Source of the DNA: Nakamurella endophytica
Lineage (GTDB): Bacteria; Actinomycetota; Actinomycetes; Mycobacteriales; Nakamurellaceae
Assembly (NCBI RefSeq): GCF_014646215.1
Contig: NZ_BMNA01000008.1
Coordinates: 62,001 to 126,000 of the forward strand
Length of the DNA stretch: 64,000 nt
Direction: 5' to 3'
Shown: positions 41,700-50,197 of the stretch, piece after piece
How the letters are laid out: every line of letters starts with the position of its first letter
Numbering within the stretch: the first letter of the stretch is position 1
Translations under genes and position numbers: made by a program
The notes under the pieces: generated by a model
What the model was told of the DNA's origin: nothing
Seen by the model: the letters and a program-made list of their open reading frames with translations, nothing else
Databases searched by the model: none

Positions 41700-42212
41700 G
41701 TGACCCGTTCCGTGGCGACCGGCCGGCCCGACCCGATGGCGCCGTTCCAGGCCGCCTTCCTGGACCGCGCGCTCGTCCTGGCTGCGGAGGGCGCGGCGGC
41801 CGGCAAGGGTGGCCCGTTCGGCGCCGTCGTCGTCCGGGACGGCGCGGTCGTCGCCGAGGGCTGCAACCAGGTGCTCGCGGACAACGATCCCACGGCCCAC
41901 GCCGAGGTCACCGCCATCCGCCGTGCCTGCGCGGCGCTGTCCACCTTCCAGCTGGACGGGTGCCAGATCTACTCGTCGTGCGAGCCGTGCCCGATGTGCC
42001 TCGGCGCCGTGTACTGGGCGCGACCGCAGGTCCTCTACTTCGCCGCCGACCGCGAGGACGCCGCATTCGGCGACTTCGACGACGCGTTCATCTACCGGGA
42101 GCTGGCCACCGCGGCGGCCGAGCGCACCATTCCTTTCGTCCAGGTGCCGCACGGATCCGCGCGAGACCTGTTCGTGCAGTGGAAGGCCAAGACGGACCGC
42201 ACGCCGTACTGA
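41700..42212 (+). CDS. Guanine deaminase, cytidine-deaminase fold
   Basis: Predicted to convert guanine to xanthine and ammonia. 170 aa. Zn motif PTAHAEVTAIRRAC (His-Ala-Glu) and SSCEPCPMCLGAVYWARP (Pro-Cys-x-x-Cys). The segment FAADREDAAFGDFDDAFIY and the C-terminus WKAKTDRTPY are those of GuaD-type enzymes; TadA lacks them. Location at the head of the allantoinase-uricase-urease island supports purine use. The alternative, tRNA adenosine deaminase, is less likely. Confidence 0.85.
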   Translation: MTRSVATGRPDPMAPFQAAFLDRALVLAAEGAAAGKGGPFGAVVVRDGAVVAEGCNQVLADNDPTAHAEVTAIRRACAALSTFQLDGCQIYSSCEPCPMCLGAVYWARPQVLYFAADREDAAFGDFDDAFIYRELATAAAERTIPFVQVPHGSARDLFVQWKAKTDRTPY

Positions 42213-42320
42213 TCGCCCGGGGCGGCCGGGGACCGGATCGGGGTGCCGGGCGGCCCGGCCCTGGGAAACACCCGACCCGAAAACAGCGCCCGGACCGACG
42301 CAACGGCGAAGGAGGTGACC

Positions 42321-43766
42321 GTGCAGGACCGCACCCCGCCGTCGGTGGACCTCGACGCGAACCGGCGCGACGACCTGGAGGCGACGGAGCCCGTGGCGGT
42401 GGGCGAGCGCGAGGACCTCGAGACCGACGGCCAGCCGGTCGATCTCGCCATCCATGCATCCCGGGTGCAGCTGGACGGGGCCGAGCGGCCCGCGACCGTC
42501 CTGGTGCGGGACGGCCGCATCGTGGCCGTCCACACCGGGCCCTGGTCCGGCCCGGCCCGGCAGGTCGCCACCCTGGCCGCCGACGAGGTGCTGGTCCCCG
42601 GTCTCGTCGACACCCACGTCCACGTCAACGAGCCCGGCCGGACGGAATGGGAGGGGTTCGACACGGCCACCGCGGCCGCGGCCGCCGCCGGGATCACCAC
42701 GCTGATCGACATGCCGCTCAACTCCCTGCCGCCCACGCTGGACGCGGCCGCGCTCGAGCGCAAGCGGGACGCGGCCCGCGACCGCTGCCGGGTCGACGTC
42801 GGGTTCTGGGGCGGCGCCGTCCCCGGCAACACCGACGACCTGCCGGACCTGTTCGCCGCCGGGGTCTTCGGCGTCAAGTGCTTCCTGCAGGACTCCGGGG
42901 TGCCCGAGTTCCCGCCGGTCTCGCCGGCGGACCTGCGGCGCACCGCCCGGATCGTCGCCGCGCTCGACGGACTGCTGCTGGTGCACGCCGAGGACCCCGC
43001 CGTGCTGGGATCGGCGCCCGCGCCGCGCGGACGCAGCTACCCGGCCTTCGTCGACTCCCGGCCCGCCGGTGCCGAGGCCGCCGCCGTCGCAGAGGTCGTC
43101 CGGGCCAGCCGGGAGACCGGCTGCCGGGTCCACGTGGTGCACCTGTCCAGCGCGGCCGGTGCCCGGGTGGTGCGGTCCGCCAAGGCCGACGGAGTCCGCA
43201 TCACGGCCGAGACCTGTCCGCACTACTTGGTTCTGGCGGCCGAGGACATCCCGGACGGTGCGCCGCAGTACAAGTGCTGCCCGCCCGTCCGCGGACGTGC
43301 GGACCAGGAGGCGCTCTGGGACGCCCTGCTCGACGGGACCGTCGACATCGTGGTCAGCGACCACTCACCGTCGACGCCGGAGCTGAAACAGCTCGACGCC
43401 GGCGACCTCGGGCTCGCCTGGGGCGGGATCGCCGGCCTGCAGTTCGGTGCCGCGGCCGTCCGCACCGCAGCCCAGGACCGCGGCATCGACCTGGCGACCG
43501 TGCTCCGCTGGACCGCCCGTGGTCCCGCCGATCTCGCCGGGCTCCGGCACAAGGGCCGGATCGAGGTCGGGACGGACGCCGACCTGGTGGCGCTGGCCGA
43601 CCGCGAGCGGTGGACCGTCACCACCGGCGACATCCGGCACCGGCACCCGGTGACCCCGTACCTGGGACGGACGCTCTCCGGTGTGGTGCGCCGCTGCTGG
43701 CTCCGCGGGACGGAGCTCACCCGCGACCGGCCGGCCGGGCGCCTGCTGCGCGCCGGTGACCGGTGA
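42321..43766 (+). CDS. Allantoinase
   Basis: Hydrolyses allantoin to allantoate. 481 aa amidohydrolase. Metal-site residues: DTHVHVNEPGRTEWEGF (HxH about residues 99-101), carbamylated Lys in VFGVKCFLQDSGVPEF, His in HAEDP, HVVHLSSA, and Asp in VVSDHSPSTPELK. It ends with the typical TPYLGRTLSGVVRRCWLRG. The GTG at 42321 was chosen because GGAGG lies 5 nt upstream; residues 1-45 are an acidic extension not found in shorter relatives. Start of the allantoin-degrading part of the island. Confidence 0.93.
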   Translation: MQDRTPPSVDLDANRRDDLEATEPVAVGEREDLETDGQPVDLAIHASRVQLDGAERPATVLVRDGRIVAVHTGPWSGPARQVATLAADEVLVPGLVDTHVHVNEPGRTEWEGFDTATAAAAAAGITTLIDMPLNSLPPTLDAAALERKRDAARDRCRVDVGFWGGAVPGNTDDLPDLFAAGVFGVKCFLQDSGVPEFPPVSPADLRRTARIVAALDGLLLVHAEDPAVLGSAPAPRGRSYPAFVDSRPAGAEAAAVAEVVRASRETGCRVHVVHLSSAAGARVVRSAKADGVRITAETCPHYLVLAAEDIPDGAPQYKCCPPVRGRADQEALWDALLDGTVDIVVSDHSPSTPELKQLDAGDLGLAWGGIAGLQFGAAAVRTAAQDRGIDLATVLRWTARGPADLAGLRHKGRIEVGTDADLVALADRERWTVTTGDIRHRHPVTPYLGRTLSGVVRRCWLRGTELTRDRPAGRLLRAGDR

Positions 43767-44082
43767 GCGTCGTTGCGCACGACCGGATGTCGCCGGATGC
43801 GAGCGACGTGGGGCGGGTGCGACCGCACCGGAGTGTCCCCGTCTCCCGAACCGCCCGGTCCGCGCGGCCGCGCGGATCCTGCGGTCGGGTGGCGGCGGTC
43901 GGCTGCGGGGCGGGGCCACCCGGGTGCCGCGCGCGGCCCGGTGTCGCGGTCACCGTGATGCCCCGCCCGCGGCGGCGTCCCGGTTATCGGCGGACCTCCC
44001 GCCCGCCGGACCGCGGGGCCCGGCGCGCCGTCCGGACCGGGCGACGTGCGAAAGGCCGGTGGAACGGGAGAGGGTGGCAGGC
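43767..44082. other. 316-bp gap between allantoinase and allantoicase
   Basis: An Arg-rich open frame (43763-44086) overlaps the allantoinase stop, but its composition and lack of an RBS make it unlikely to be a gene. No terminator or operator stands out. Confidence 0.4.
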
Positions 44083-45171
44083 ATGACGCGTACCGACCTG
44101 GACCTGGCCTCCCGCGCACTCGGCGGATCCGTGCGGCTGGTCAGCGACGAGTTCTTCGCACCGGGGGAGGCCCTGCTCGACCCGGTGCCACCCGTGCACG
44201 ACCGGACGACGTTCGGGCCGCACGGCAAGATCTACGACGGGTGGGAGACGCGCCGGCGCCGGTCACCCGGCCACGACTGGGCCGTCGTCGCGCTCGGTGT
44301 GCCCGGCGTCGTCCACCAGGTCGTCGTCGACACCTCCTGGTTCACGGGCAATTTTGCGCCAGAGATCTCCGTCGACGCCACCTGGGTCGACGGCAACCCG
44401 TCCGCGGACGAACTCGCCGCCGCGTCGTGGCGGCCGGTCGTGCCGCGCTCGCCGGCCCGTGGCGACTCGGTGAACAGCTACCCGGTCGGGGACCGCGAGC
44501 TGTGCAGCCACGTGCGGCTCAACATCTTCCCCGACGGCGGGGTGTCCCGGCTACGGGTGCTCGGGACGGCGGTGGCCGATCCCCGGCTGCTCGGCGGGCG
44601 CGTCGACCTGGCGGCGCTGCACCACGGCGGCGACATCGCTGACTGCAGCAACATGTTCTACTCGGACGCGCGCCACGTCCTCCACCCCGGCGTCGCCCGG
44701 GTGATGAGCGACGGGTGGGAGACCTCGCGCCGGCGCACCCCGGGCAACGACCACCTGGTCGTGACGATCGCCGGGCCGGCACGGCTGCAGTGGATGGATC
44801 TGGATACCGGCTACTTCCTGGGCAACGCCCCCGGCACCGTCCGGGTGACGGCGCAAACCGCGGACGGCGACCCGTGGCAGGAGATCCTGCCGCTGTCCCG
44901 CGTCTCGCCGGATGCGCACAACCGGTTCCCGTTCGCCGACCCCGTCCCGGCGTCGGCGGTGCGGGTCGACGTGTACCCGGACGGCGGCTTCTCCCGCCTG
45001 CACCTGTGGGGGGAGCTCGACCGCGACCACCTCGCCGCAGCGGTGCGAGACTGGCTGCGGCTGCTGCCCGCTGCGGCCCGGGCCGGCGTGCTGCAGGCGA
45101 TCCCGGGCGGACCGGGTGACGGGCCGGTGCACGAGCTGTCCGCGGATCAGCTGCTGCGGCTGGTGTGGTGA
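44083..45171 (+). CDS. alc: Allantoicase
   Basis: Hydrolyses allantoate to ureidoglycolate and urea. 362 aa, two tandem jelly-roll repeats: the segment KIYDGWETRRRRSPGHDWAVV in repeat 1 is mirrored by VMSDGWETSRRRTPGNDHLVV in repeat 2, and VRLNIFPDGGVSRLRVLG by VRVDVYPDGGFSRLHLWG. GGGAGAGGG precedes the ATG. The urea it releases can be used by the urease 4 kb downstream. Confidence 0.95.
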   Translation: MTRTDLDLASRALGGSVRLVSDEFFAPGEALLDPVPPVHDRTTFGPHGKIYDGWETRRRRSPGHDWAVVALGVPGVVHQVVVDTSWFTGNFAPEISVDATWVDGNPSADELAAASWRPVVPRSPARGDSVNSYPVGDRELCSHVRLNIFPDGGVSRLRVLGTAVADPRLLGGRVDLAALHHGGDIADCSNMFYSDARHVLHPGVARVMSDGWETSRRRTPGNDHLVVTIAGPARLQWMDLDTGYFLGNAPGTVRVTAQTADGDPWQEILPLSRVSPDAHNRFPFADPVPASAVRVDVYPDGGFSRLHLWGELDRDHLAAAVRDWLRLLPAAARAGVLQAIPGGPGDGPVHELSADQLLRLVW

Positions 45172-45202
45172 CCGCAGCCCGGCGGCCACGGACGGGTCGC
45201 GG

Positions 45203-45889
45203 TCAGCCGAGCACCGGCGGCGGCGTCGGCAGTGCCGCCAGCGCCCGGCGTTCCGCTGCATCGCCGTCGACCCGCCCGGTGCCGAGCAGCACCGCCCGCG
45301 CGTCCGGCCACGACGCGGGCAGGGCGGCTCCGCACAGTTCCTCCACCGTCCGCCGAGCCAGTGCCAGGGCGTCCGGGGCGGGCGGGTCGACCGCCGGACC
45401 ACGGCCGACGTCCAGGTGGTGCACCGCCACCTCGACCGCCCAGGTGGCCAGGAGGTCGCCGGTGCCCAGCCGGTGGCCCTGAAACGCGACGGTGCCGGGG
45501 GTGGCACGGCCCGCCGCCCGGAGGACACCGCGGGACGTGGCGGCAAGGTGCGCGACCGCGCCGGACGGGCGGCGGTAGGCCGCGGCGACCCGGCGGACGA
45601 ACGCCGCGGCGTCCAACCCGTCGGCCTGCGGATCCGTGGCCGGCGGCGACGAACGCCAGTACCCGACCGCGTCCGTGTCGGCCGGTTCCTCGACCAGGTC
45701 GAACAAACCCAGGACCGCTTCCTGCAGGCCGAGGTGCACGTGCACGACGACGTCCACTACGGACCACCCGCGGCAGTGGCTCGGCGCCCAATAGGCCTGC
45801 TCCGGCCATCCGTTCACCGCCGTCAGCAGGGCGTCCACCGCCGATCCGAACGCTGCGAGCCCGGCTTCGTGGTCGACGTGCACGGGCAC
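45203..45889 (-). CDS. Maleylpyruvate-isomerase-like (MDMPI/DinB) protein
   Basis: 228 aa. The N-terminal DinB-like bundle has WSVVDVVVHVHLGLQEA with the His pattern of mycothiol-dependent enzymes; DLLATWAVEVAVHHLDVG supplies the later His-x-x-Asp. The family (MDMPI, TIGR03083) is widespread in mycothiol-making actinomycetes with largely unknown substrates. It runs against the purine genes and is probably not part of the pathway. The second GTG (45883) is an equally possible start. Confidence 0.8.
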   Translation of the reverse strand: MPVHVDHEAGLAAFGSAVDALLTAVNGWPEQAYWAPSHCRGWSVVDVVVHVHLGLQEAVLGLFDLVEEPADTDAVGYWRSSPPATDPQADGLDAAAFVRRVAAAYRRPSGAVAHLAATSRGVLRAAGRATPGTVAFQGHRLGTGDLLATWAVEVAVHHLDVGRGPAVDPPAPDALALARRTVEELCGAALPASWPDARAVLLGTGRVDGDAAERRALAALPTPPPVLG

Positions 45890-45988
45890 GAGGGTGTCAC
45901 CGCCGCACCGGCTCCGTCCACAGCGGTACCCGGGGTCGTGGCGGTCGGGTGTGCAGGCCGCCGGGACCGGGCCGTCCTGCCGCTGCTC

Positions 45989-46474
45989 TCAGGCGGCGAG
46001 CAGCTCGTCGACCTGACCCAGGGCCTCGGCCATGCCCTCGGCGACGCCCATCTGTAGCAGCCGCTCCATGTCCTCGCGGGTGTCGAACCGCGACCGGATC
46101 TCCATCCGGGTCCGACCACCGTCCTCGGACAGCGACACCAGGCACGTCGGCGCCGGCTGGCTGGTGTCCGGCCGGCCGTCGGCGTCGGCGAACCCGTCGA
46201 CGAACTCGAGCGCACGCGGGGCGTCGACCGCAAGGACCTGCCAGTAGCCGTGGTACTTCGCGCCGTCCGGACCGGTCATGAAGTAGGTGACCGTCCCGCC
46301 GGGCACCAGCTCGTGCCGGTCGACGGTCGCCGGGTAGCTCGGCGGCCCCCACCACCGCTCCAGCCGGCGCGGATCCGACCACAGCTCCCACACCCGGTGC
46401 ACCGGGGCGTCGAAGTGCGCCACCAGGGTCAGAGCCAGGGCGCCGTAGTCCTTGTCGGTGCTCGTCACGGTCAT
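45989..46474 (-). CDS. SRPBCC/AHSA1-family protein
   Basis: 161 aa START-like fold: HFDAPVHRVWELWSDPRRLERWWGPP near the N-terminus, the central beta-sheet FMTGPDGAKYHGYWQVLAVD and the C-terminal long helix MERLLQMGVAEGMAEALGQ. Its ATG overlaps the stop of the ArsR regulator (ATGA). ArsR-AHSA1 pairs are very common in actinobacteria; ligand unknown. Confidence 0.9.
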   Translation of the reverse strand: MTVTSTDKDYGALALTLVAHFDAPVHRVWELWSDPRRLERWWGPPSYPATVDRHELVPGGTVTYFMTGPDGAKYHGYWQVLAVDAPRALEFVDGFADADGRPDTSQPAPTCLVSLSEDGGRTRMEIRSRFDTREDMERLLQMGVAEGMAEALGQVDELLAA

Positions 46475-46842
46475 CGTCGCTGCCCTCCATCGGTGTTCGG
46501 TGTCCGGTGTCCCGGTTCGGCCAGCAGGTCGGACATCCGGTCCGCCCGCGCCCGCCAGGTGCGCTCCAGGTCGTCCAGTGCCTGCCGGAGCTGTCGCAGG
46601 CCGTCGTGCTCGGTGTGCACCAGCTGCTCCCGCCCGCGTCGCTGCCGACGCACCAGACCCGCCCGGGCCAGCACGTCGACGTGCTTGTGCACGGCGGCGA
46701 AGCTCATCGGGTACGCCGCCGCCAGTCGCGTCACGGACAGCCCGTCGCCGGTGCAGCGCTGCAGGATGTCGCGGCGCGTGGCGTCTGCCATGGCGTGGAA
46801 CAGGCGGTCGACCTCCTGCTCGGTCCCTTCATCTACAACCAT
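46471..46842 (-). CDS. ArsR-family regulator
   Basis: 123 aa winged helix: LFHAMADATRRDILQRC, recognition helix region SFAAVHKHVDVLARAGLVRRQ, and a Tyr/His-free effector region, with no Cys pair, so not a metal sensor of the classic type. It heads a two-gene operon with the AHSA1 gene. An inverted repeat AACCATTTGGTT overlaps its own start codon. Confidence 0.9.
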   Translation of the reverse strand: MVVDEGTEQEVDRLFHAMADATRRDILQRCTGDGLSVTRLAAAYPMSFAAVHKHVDVLARAGLVRRQRRGREQLVHTEHDGLRQLRQALDDLERTWRARADRMSDLLAEPGHRTPNTDGGQRR

Positions 46843-46848
46843 TTGGTT
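46837..46848. promoter_or_regulatory. Inverted repeat over the ArsR start codon
   Basis: AACCATTTGGTT, with looser symmetry extending to TACAACCA / TGGTTACA, contains the ATG itself. TAACGT lies 8 nt upstream on the minus strand, so a bound dimer would cover the transcription and translation start. Confidence 0.5.
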
Positions 46849-46974
46849 ACACGTTAGCGGTCGGGGGCGGCGGTGTCCAGGGCCGTACGCAGCGCCAGAC
46901 GCTCCGCACGACGGACACCCGCCGGAAACGTCGTGCCGCTACGGTGCGGCTCTGGGCCCGGGGAGGGGGACGTC

Positions 46975-47745
46975 ATGGACCGAGTCGTGCAGCCAGGACC
47001 GTCGAGCGCGGGCCGGGGCGACGGTGTCCAGGGCAACGGCGCGGCTGCCGTCGGCGCCGGCGCTGGTGCCGACACCGGTGTCGGGACCACGGAGGCCGGC
47101 ACCGGCGGGACCGCGGACGCCGTCGCGGCACCGGTCGCGGTCGGCTGGTTCGACACGGCTCCGGCCGCTCCGGTCACCGAGCTGCTCACCGCCTGTCTGG
47201 ACGTCCCGTCCTGGGTGACAGCCGTCGTCGCCGGTCGGCCCTACGGCTCCCGCGCCGCGCTGCTGGAAGCGGCAGCAGCGGCCGCGGAGCGTATCGACGG
47301 GGCCGAGGTGGCCGCCGCACTGGCCCGCCACCCGCGCATAGGCGAGAGTCCGGCGAGCGCCGGCCGCACCGGACTGGAGGCGGCCTGGTCGGCGCAGGAA
47401 CAGGCCACGGCGCAGGAGCACGACGGCCGGCACGGGGACCACGGCGCCTCGGCCGACGACGGTGCGGACCAGCTCCGGCAGGGCAACCGGGACTACGAGA
47501 ACCGTTTCGGTCACATCTTCCTCATCTGCGCCACCGGGCTCACCCGGCCGCAGGTCCTCGAGGCGCTGCACCGGAGGCTCACCCACGACGACGCCACGGA
47601 GCAGCTCGTCGTGGCGCAGGAGTTGCGCCGCATCGCCGCGGTGCGGCTGGCCAAGGCGGTCGCCGAGGAGGACGGAGACGGAGACCGGGGCTCCCCGGAT
47701 GCCGTCACCCGGGACCGGCGCGCGGGGACGGGACACGGCCGGTGA
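46975..47745 (+). CDS. 2-oxo-4-hydroxy-4-carboxy-5-ureidoimidazoline decarboxylase
   Basis: Third step of urate breakdown, giving (S)-allantoin. 256 aa. Catalytic His in ARHPRIGESPASAG, and NRDYENRFGHIFLICATGLT forms the other half of the active site. The family usually has about 165-170 residues; here about 85 low-complexity Gly/Ala/Thr residues precede the domain. GGGGAGGGGGA stands 4 nt before the ATG. Its stop overlaps the HIU hydrolase GTG (GTGA). Confidence 0.92.
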   Translation: MDRVVQPGPSSAGRGDGVQGNGAAAVGAGAGADTGVGTTEAGTGGTADAVAAPVAVGWFDTAPAAPVTELLTACLDVPSWVTAVVAGRPYGSRAALLEAAAAAAERIDGAEVAAALARHPRIGESPASAGRTGLEAAWSAQEQATAQEHDGRHGDHGASADDGADQLRQGNRDYENRFGHIFLICATGLTRPQVLEALHRRLTHDDATEQLVVAQELRRIAAVRLAKAVAEEDGDGDRGSPDAVTRDRRAGTGHGR

Positions 47746-48095
47746 CCGCGGACGAACGGACCGGCAACCGGCTGTCGACCCACGTCCTGGACACGGTGGC
47801 CGGACGCCCGGCGGACGGCATCGCCGTCCGGCTCGACCGGTGCGAGGGCGACGGGTCCGTGGCGGCCGGCTCCGGGACGACGGACGCCGACGGCCGCATC
47901 CCGCAGCTCGGCACGGACCTGGTCCCCGGCATCTACCGGCTGACCTTCGACACCGGACCGTACCTGCGGCGGGTGCACGGGTCGGACTTCTACCCGCGGG
48001 TCACCGTGGAGTTCCGGCTGGATGCCGCGCGCGCGCACCACCACGTCCCGCTGTTGTTGGGCACGTACCACTTCTCGACCTACCTGGGGAGCTGA
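47742..48095 (+). CDS. uraH: 5-hydroxyisourate hydrolase with variant C-terminal motif
   Basis: Second step of urate breakdown, converting HIU to OHCU. 117 aa transthyretin-like. Motif A LSTHVLDTVAGRPADGIAVRL with active His14, and the C-terminal HHHVPLLLGTYHFSTYLGS. The family ends in Tyr-Arg-Gly-Ser; here the Arg is Leu (YLGS, 114-117). Coupled to the decarboxylase before and the uricase after (3-nt gap). Confidence 0.92.
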   Translation: MTADERTGNRLSTHVLDTVAGRPADGIAVRLDRCEGDGSVAAGSGTTDADGRIPQLGTDLVPGIYRLTFDTGPYLRRVHGSDFYPRVTVEFRLDAARAHHHVPLLLGTYHFSTYLGS

Positions 48096-48098
48096 GCG

Positions 48099-49001
48099 AT
48101 GGGGATCGTGCTGGGGGACAACCGCTACGGCAAGGCCGAGGTGCGGATGGTGCACGTCGACCGGTCGACGCCGCGGCACGTCCTGACGGACGTGACCGTC
48201 ACCAGCCAGCTCCTCGGCCACTTCGACGAGACGTTCCTGACCGGGTCGAACGCCTCGGTGATCGCCACCGACACGCAGAAGAACACGGTGTACGCGCTGG
48301 CCAGGACGGGCGGGATCGGTGCCGTCGAGGAGTTCGGCCTGCGCCTGGCGCGGTGGTTCGTCGACGGGTTCGACCAGGTGACCGGCGCGAGGATGGAGAT
48401 CCGGCAACACTTCTGGGACCGCATCCCGACCGCGCAGGGGCCGCACGACCACTCGTTCGTGCGCAGCGGGGGCGAGGTCCGCACCGTCCTGGTGCGCAAG
48501 GACGGCGACCGCGAGGTCGTCCTGTCGGGGCTGGCCGGTCTGGTGGTGCTCAAGAGCACCGGCAGCGAGTTCTGGGGCTTCCCGGACGCGCCGTACACGT
48601 CACTGGTCGAGACCCGGGACCGCATCATGGCGACCGAGGTGACGGCCCGCTGGCGGTACACCGACCCGGGACACGACCCGGCCACCTTCGACCGGCTGCA
48701 CGCCGACGTGCGGGCCACCCTGCTGGAGCGGTTCGCCACGCTCCACTCGCTCTCCCTGCAGCAGACGCTGTTCGCGATGGGCACCGCGGTGCTGGAACGC
48801 CGCCCGGAGATCGCCGAGATCCGGATGTCGATGCCGAACAGACACCACTTCCTCGTCGACCTGTCGCCGTGGGGGCTGGACAACCCCAACGAGGTGTTCC
48901 ACGCCGCCGACCGCCCGTACGGGCTGATCGAGGCCGCCGTGGTGCGGGACGACGTCGAGCCGGTCCCGTGGGCGTGGGACGGCGTGTCCGGCTTCGTCTA
49001 G
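48099..49001 (+). CDS. Urate oxidase (uricase)
   Basis: Cofactor-free oxidation of urate to 5-hydroxyisourate with release of hydrogen peroxide. 300 aa, two T-fold repeats. [18 protein letters not shown] contains the catalytic Lys, and [20 protein letters not shown] the Thr-Asp-Thr-Gln-Lys-Asn active-site run; [27 protein letters not shown] is the C-terminal signature. GGGGAG precedes the ATG. The order decarboxylase-HIU hydrolase-uricase is a single transcript. Confidence 0.96.
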   Translation: MGIVLGDNRYGKAEVRMVHVDRSTPRHVLTDVTVTSQLLGHFDETFLTGSNASVIATDTQKNTVYALARTGGIGAVEEFGLRLARWFVDGFDQVTGARMEIRQHFWDRIPTAQGPHDHSFVRSGGEVRTVLVRKDGDREVVLSGLAGLVVLKSTGSEFWGFPDAPYTSLVETRDRIMATEVTARWRYTDPGHDPATFDRLHADVRATLLERFATLHSLSLQQTLFAMGTAVLERRPEIAEIRMSMPNRHHFLVDLSPWGLDNPNEVFHAADRPYGLIEAAVVRDDVEPVPWAWDGVSGFV

Positions 49002-49031
49002 GCAGGTCGGACAGCCGCGCCCGCCGGTGGT

Positions 49032-49313
49032 TCAGCAGCCGAGCAGGGACCGGTCGGACCGGGCGAAGCCGGCCAACCGCAGGTTGTGGGCCTCGACGTC
49101 CTCGCCACCGGCCAGGAACCAGGGACCGAGGTCGTGGCCGCCGAGGTCGCGGACCGTGCCGGCCGGCACGGACACGGTGGCGCGGGCGGGTACCGGCGCC
49201 GGCCCGCCGAGGCGCCCGCAGCCCCGGGCGCGGCCCCTGGAGATCCGGCCGGCGGTGTCGTCGAGCACGATGCGGCGCGGGTTGGCGGTGCGGACGACGG
49301 ACGACGTGGTCAT
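49032..49313 (-). CDS. Hypothetical protein
   Basis: 93 aa, unrecognised, transcribed against the uricase-urease direction. GAGAGAGG stands 7 nt before the ATG. The C-terminal part is more protein-like ([29 protein letters not shown]). No signal peptide or membrane segment. May be spurious. Confidence 0.4.
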   Translation of the reverse strand: MTTSSVVRTANPRRIVLDDTAGRISRGRARGCGRLGGPAPVPARATVSVPAGTVRDLGGHDLGPWFLAGGEDVEAHNLRLAGFARSDRSLLGC

Positions 49314-49533
49314 GTCGGTGCCTCTCTCTGCGTGGGCCGGGCCGGTGTGCCGCGGATGGCTCCACCCTGGTGGCCCCGGAGCCGCCCCCGGGTCGGCCTC
49401 CCGGCGGACCCGGCGGCGGATCCCGGTCTCCACCGGTCGGGGGACACCCGGGCCATCCGGTCGCAGCCACGGCGACACATGGCGGACACACCCGCCGGGC
49501 AGGATGGGTCACCACCACCGCCGGGAGGACCCT

Positions 49534-49836
49534 GTGAACCTCAGTCCCGCCGACACCGAGAAGCTGTTGCTGGCCGTCGCCGGCATGGTCGCCCGGGACC
49601 GGCTGTCCCGCGGTGTGCGCCTGAACTACCCGGAGACCGTGGCCCTGCTCAGCACCTGGGTCATCGAGCGCGCCCGCGAGGGCGGCAGCGTCCCGGAGCT
49701 GATGGAGGCCGGTCGCGAGGTGCTCTCCCGTGAGCAGGTCATGGACGGGGTCGCCGAGATGCTCACCGACGTCCAGGTCGAGGCGACGTTCCCGGACGGG
49801 CGCAAGCTCGTCACCATCCACCAGCCCATCGCCTGA
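49534..49836 (+). CDS. ureA: Urease gamma subunit
   Basis: 100 aa, the exact size of stand-alone UreA. It begins [20 protein letters not shown] and includes [32 protein letters not shown] and the C-terminal [24 protein letters not shown] precedes the GTG. First gene of the urease cluster, with 26 nt to ureB. Confidence 0.96.
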   Translation: MNLSPADTEKLLLAVAGMVARDRLSRGVRLNYPETVALLSTWVIERAREGGSVPELMEAGREVLSREQVMDGVAEMLTDVQVEATFPDGRKLVTIHQPIA

Positions 49837-49862
49837 CACCCCGACGAAAGGCCCACAACCCC

Positions 49863-50195
49863 ATGGCTTCCGGCACCTCCGGCGGACCCGGCGCGATCCG
49901 GGTGGCCGACGGCACGATCCTGCTAAACGCCGACCGCGGCCCGGACGAGCGGATCGAGCTCGACATCGTCAACACCGGGGACCGTCCCGTGCAGATCGGG
50001 TCGCACCTGCACCTGCCGGACGCGAACGGCGCTCTGCAGTTCGACCGGGCCGCCGCGCACGGCTTCCGGCTCGACATCCCGTCCGGGACGTCGCGCCGTT
50101 TCGAGCCGGGCGCCTCGAGGCGGGTGGCCGCGGTGGCGTTGCGCGGGGCCCGCCGGGTCCCGGGGCTGCAGCTCAAGGACGGCGGGGACCTGTAG
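49863..50195 (+). CDS. ureB: Urease beta subunit
   Basis: 110 aa. Family core [20 protein letters not shown] (usual SHYHFxExN is altered here to SHLHLPDAN), [25 protein letters not shown] and [11 protein letters not shown]. The changed SHLHL motif matches the divergent alpha subunit and suggests a second-type actinobacterial urease. Stops 2 nt before ureC. Confidence 0.93.
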   Translation: MASGTSGGPGAIRVADGTILLNADRGPDERIELDIVNTGDRPVQIGSHLHLPDANGALQFDRAAAHGFRLDIPSGTSRRFEPGASRRVAAVALRGARRVPGLQLKDGGDL

Positions 50196-50197
50196 CC

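Noticed and set aside
43763-44086. Arg-rich 107-codon frame overlapping the allantoinase stop
   Set aside because: It has no RBS and a shadow-like composition; the 4-nt overlap with the allantoinase stop alone is not enough.
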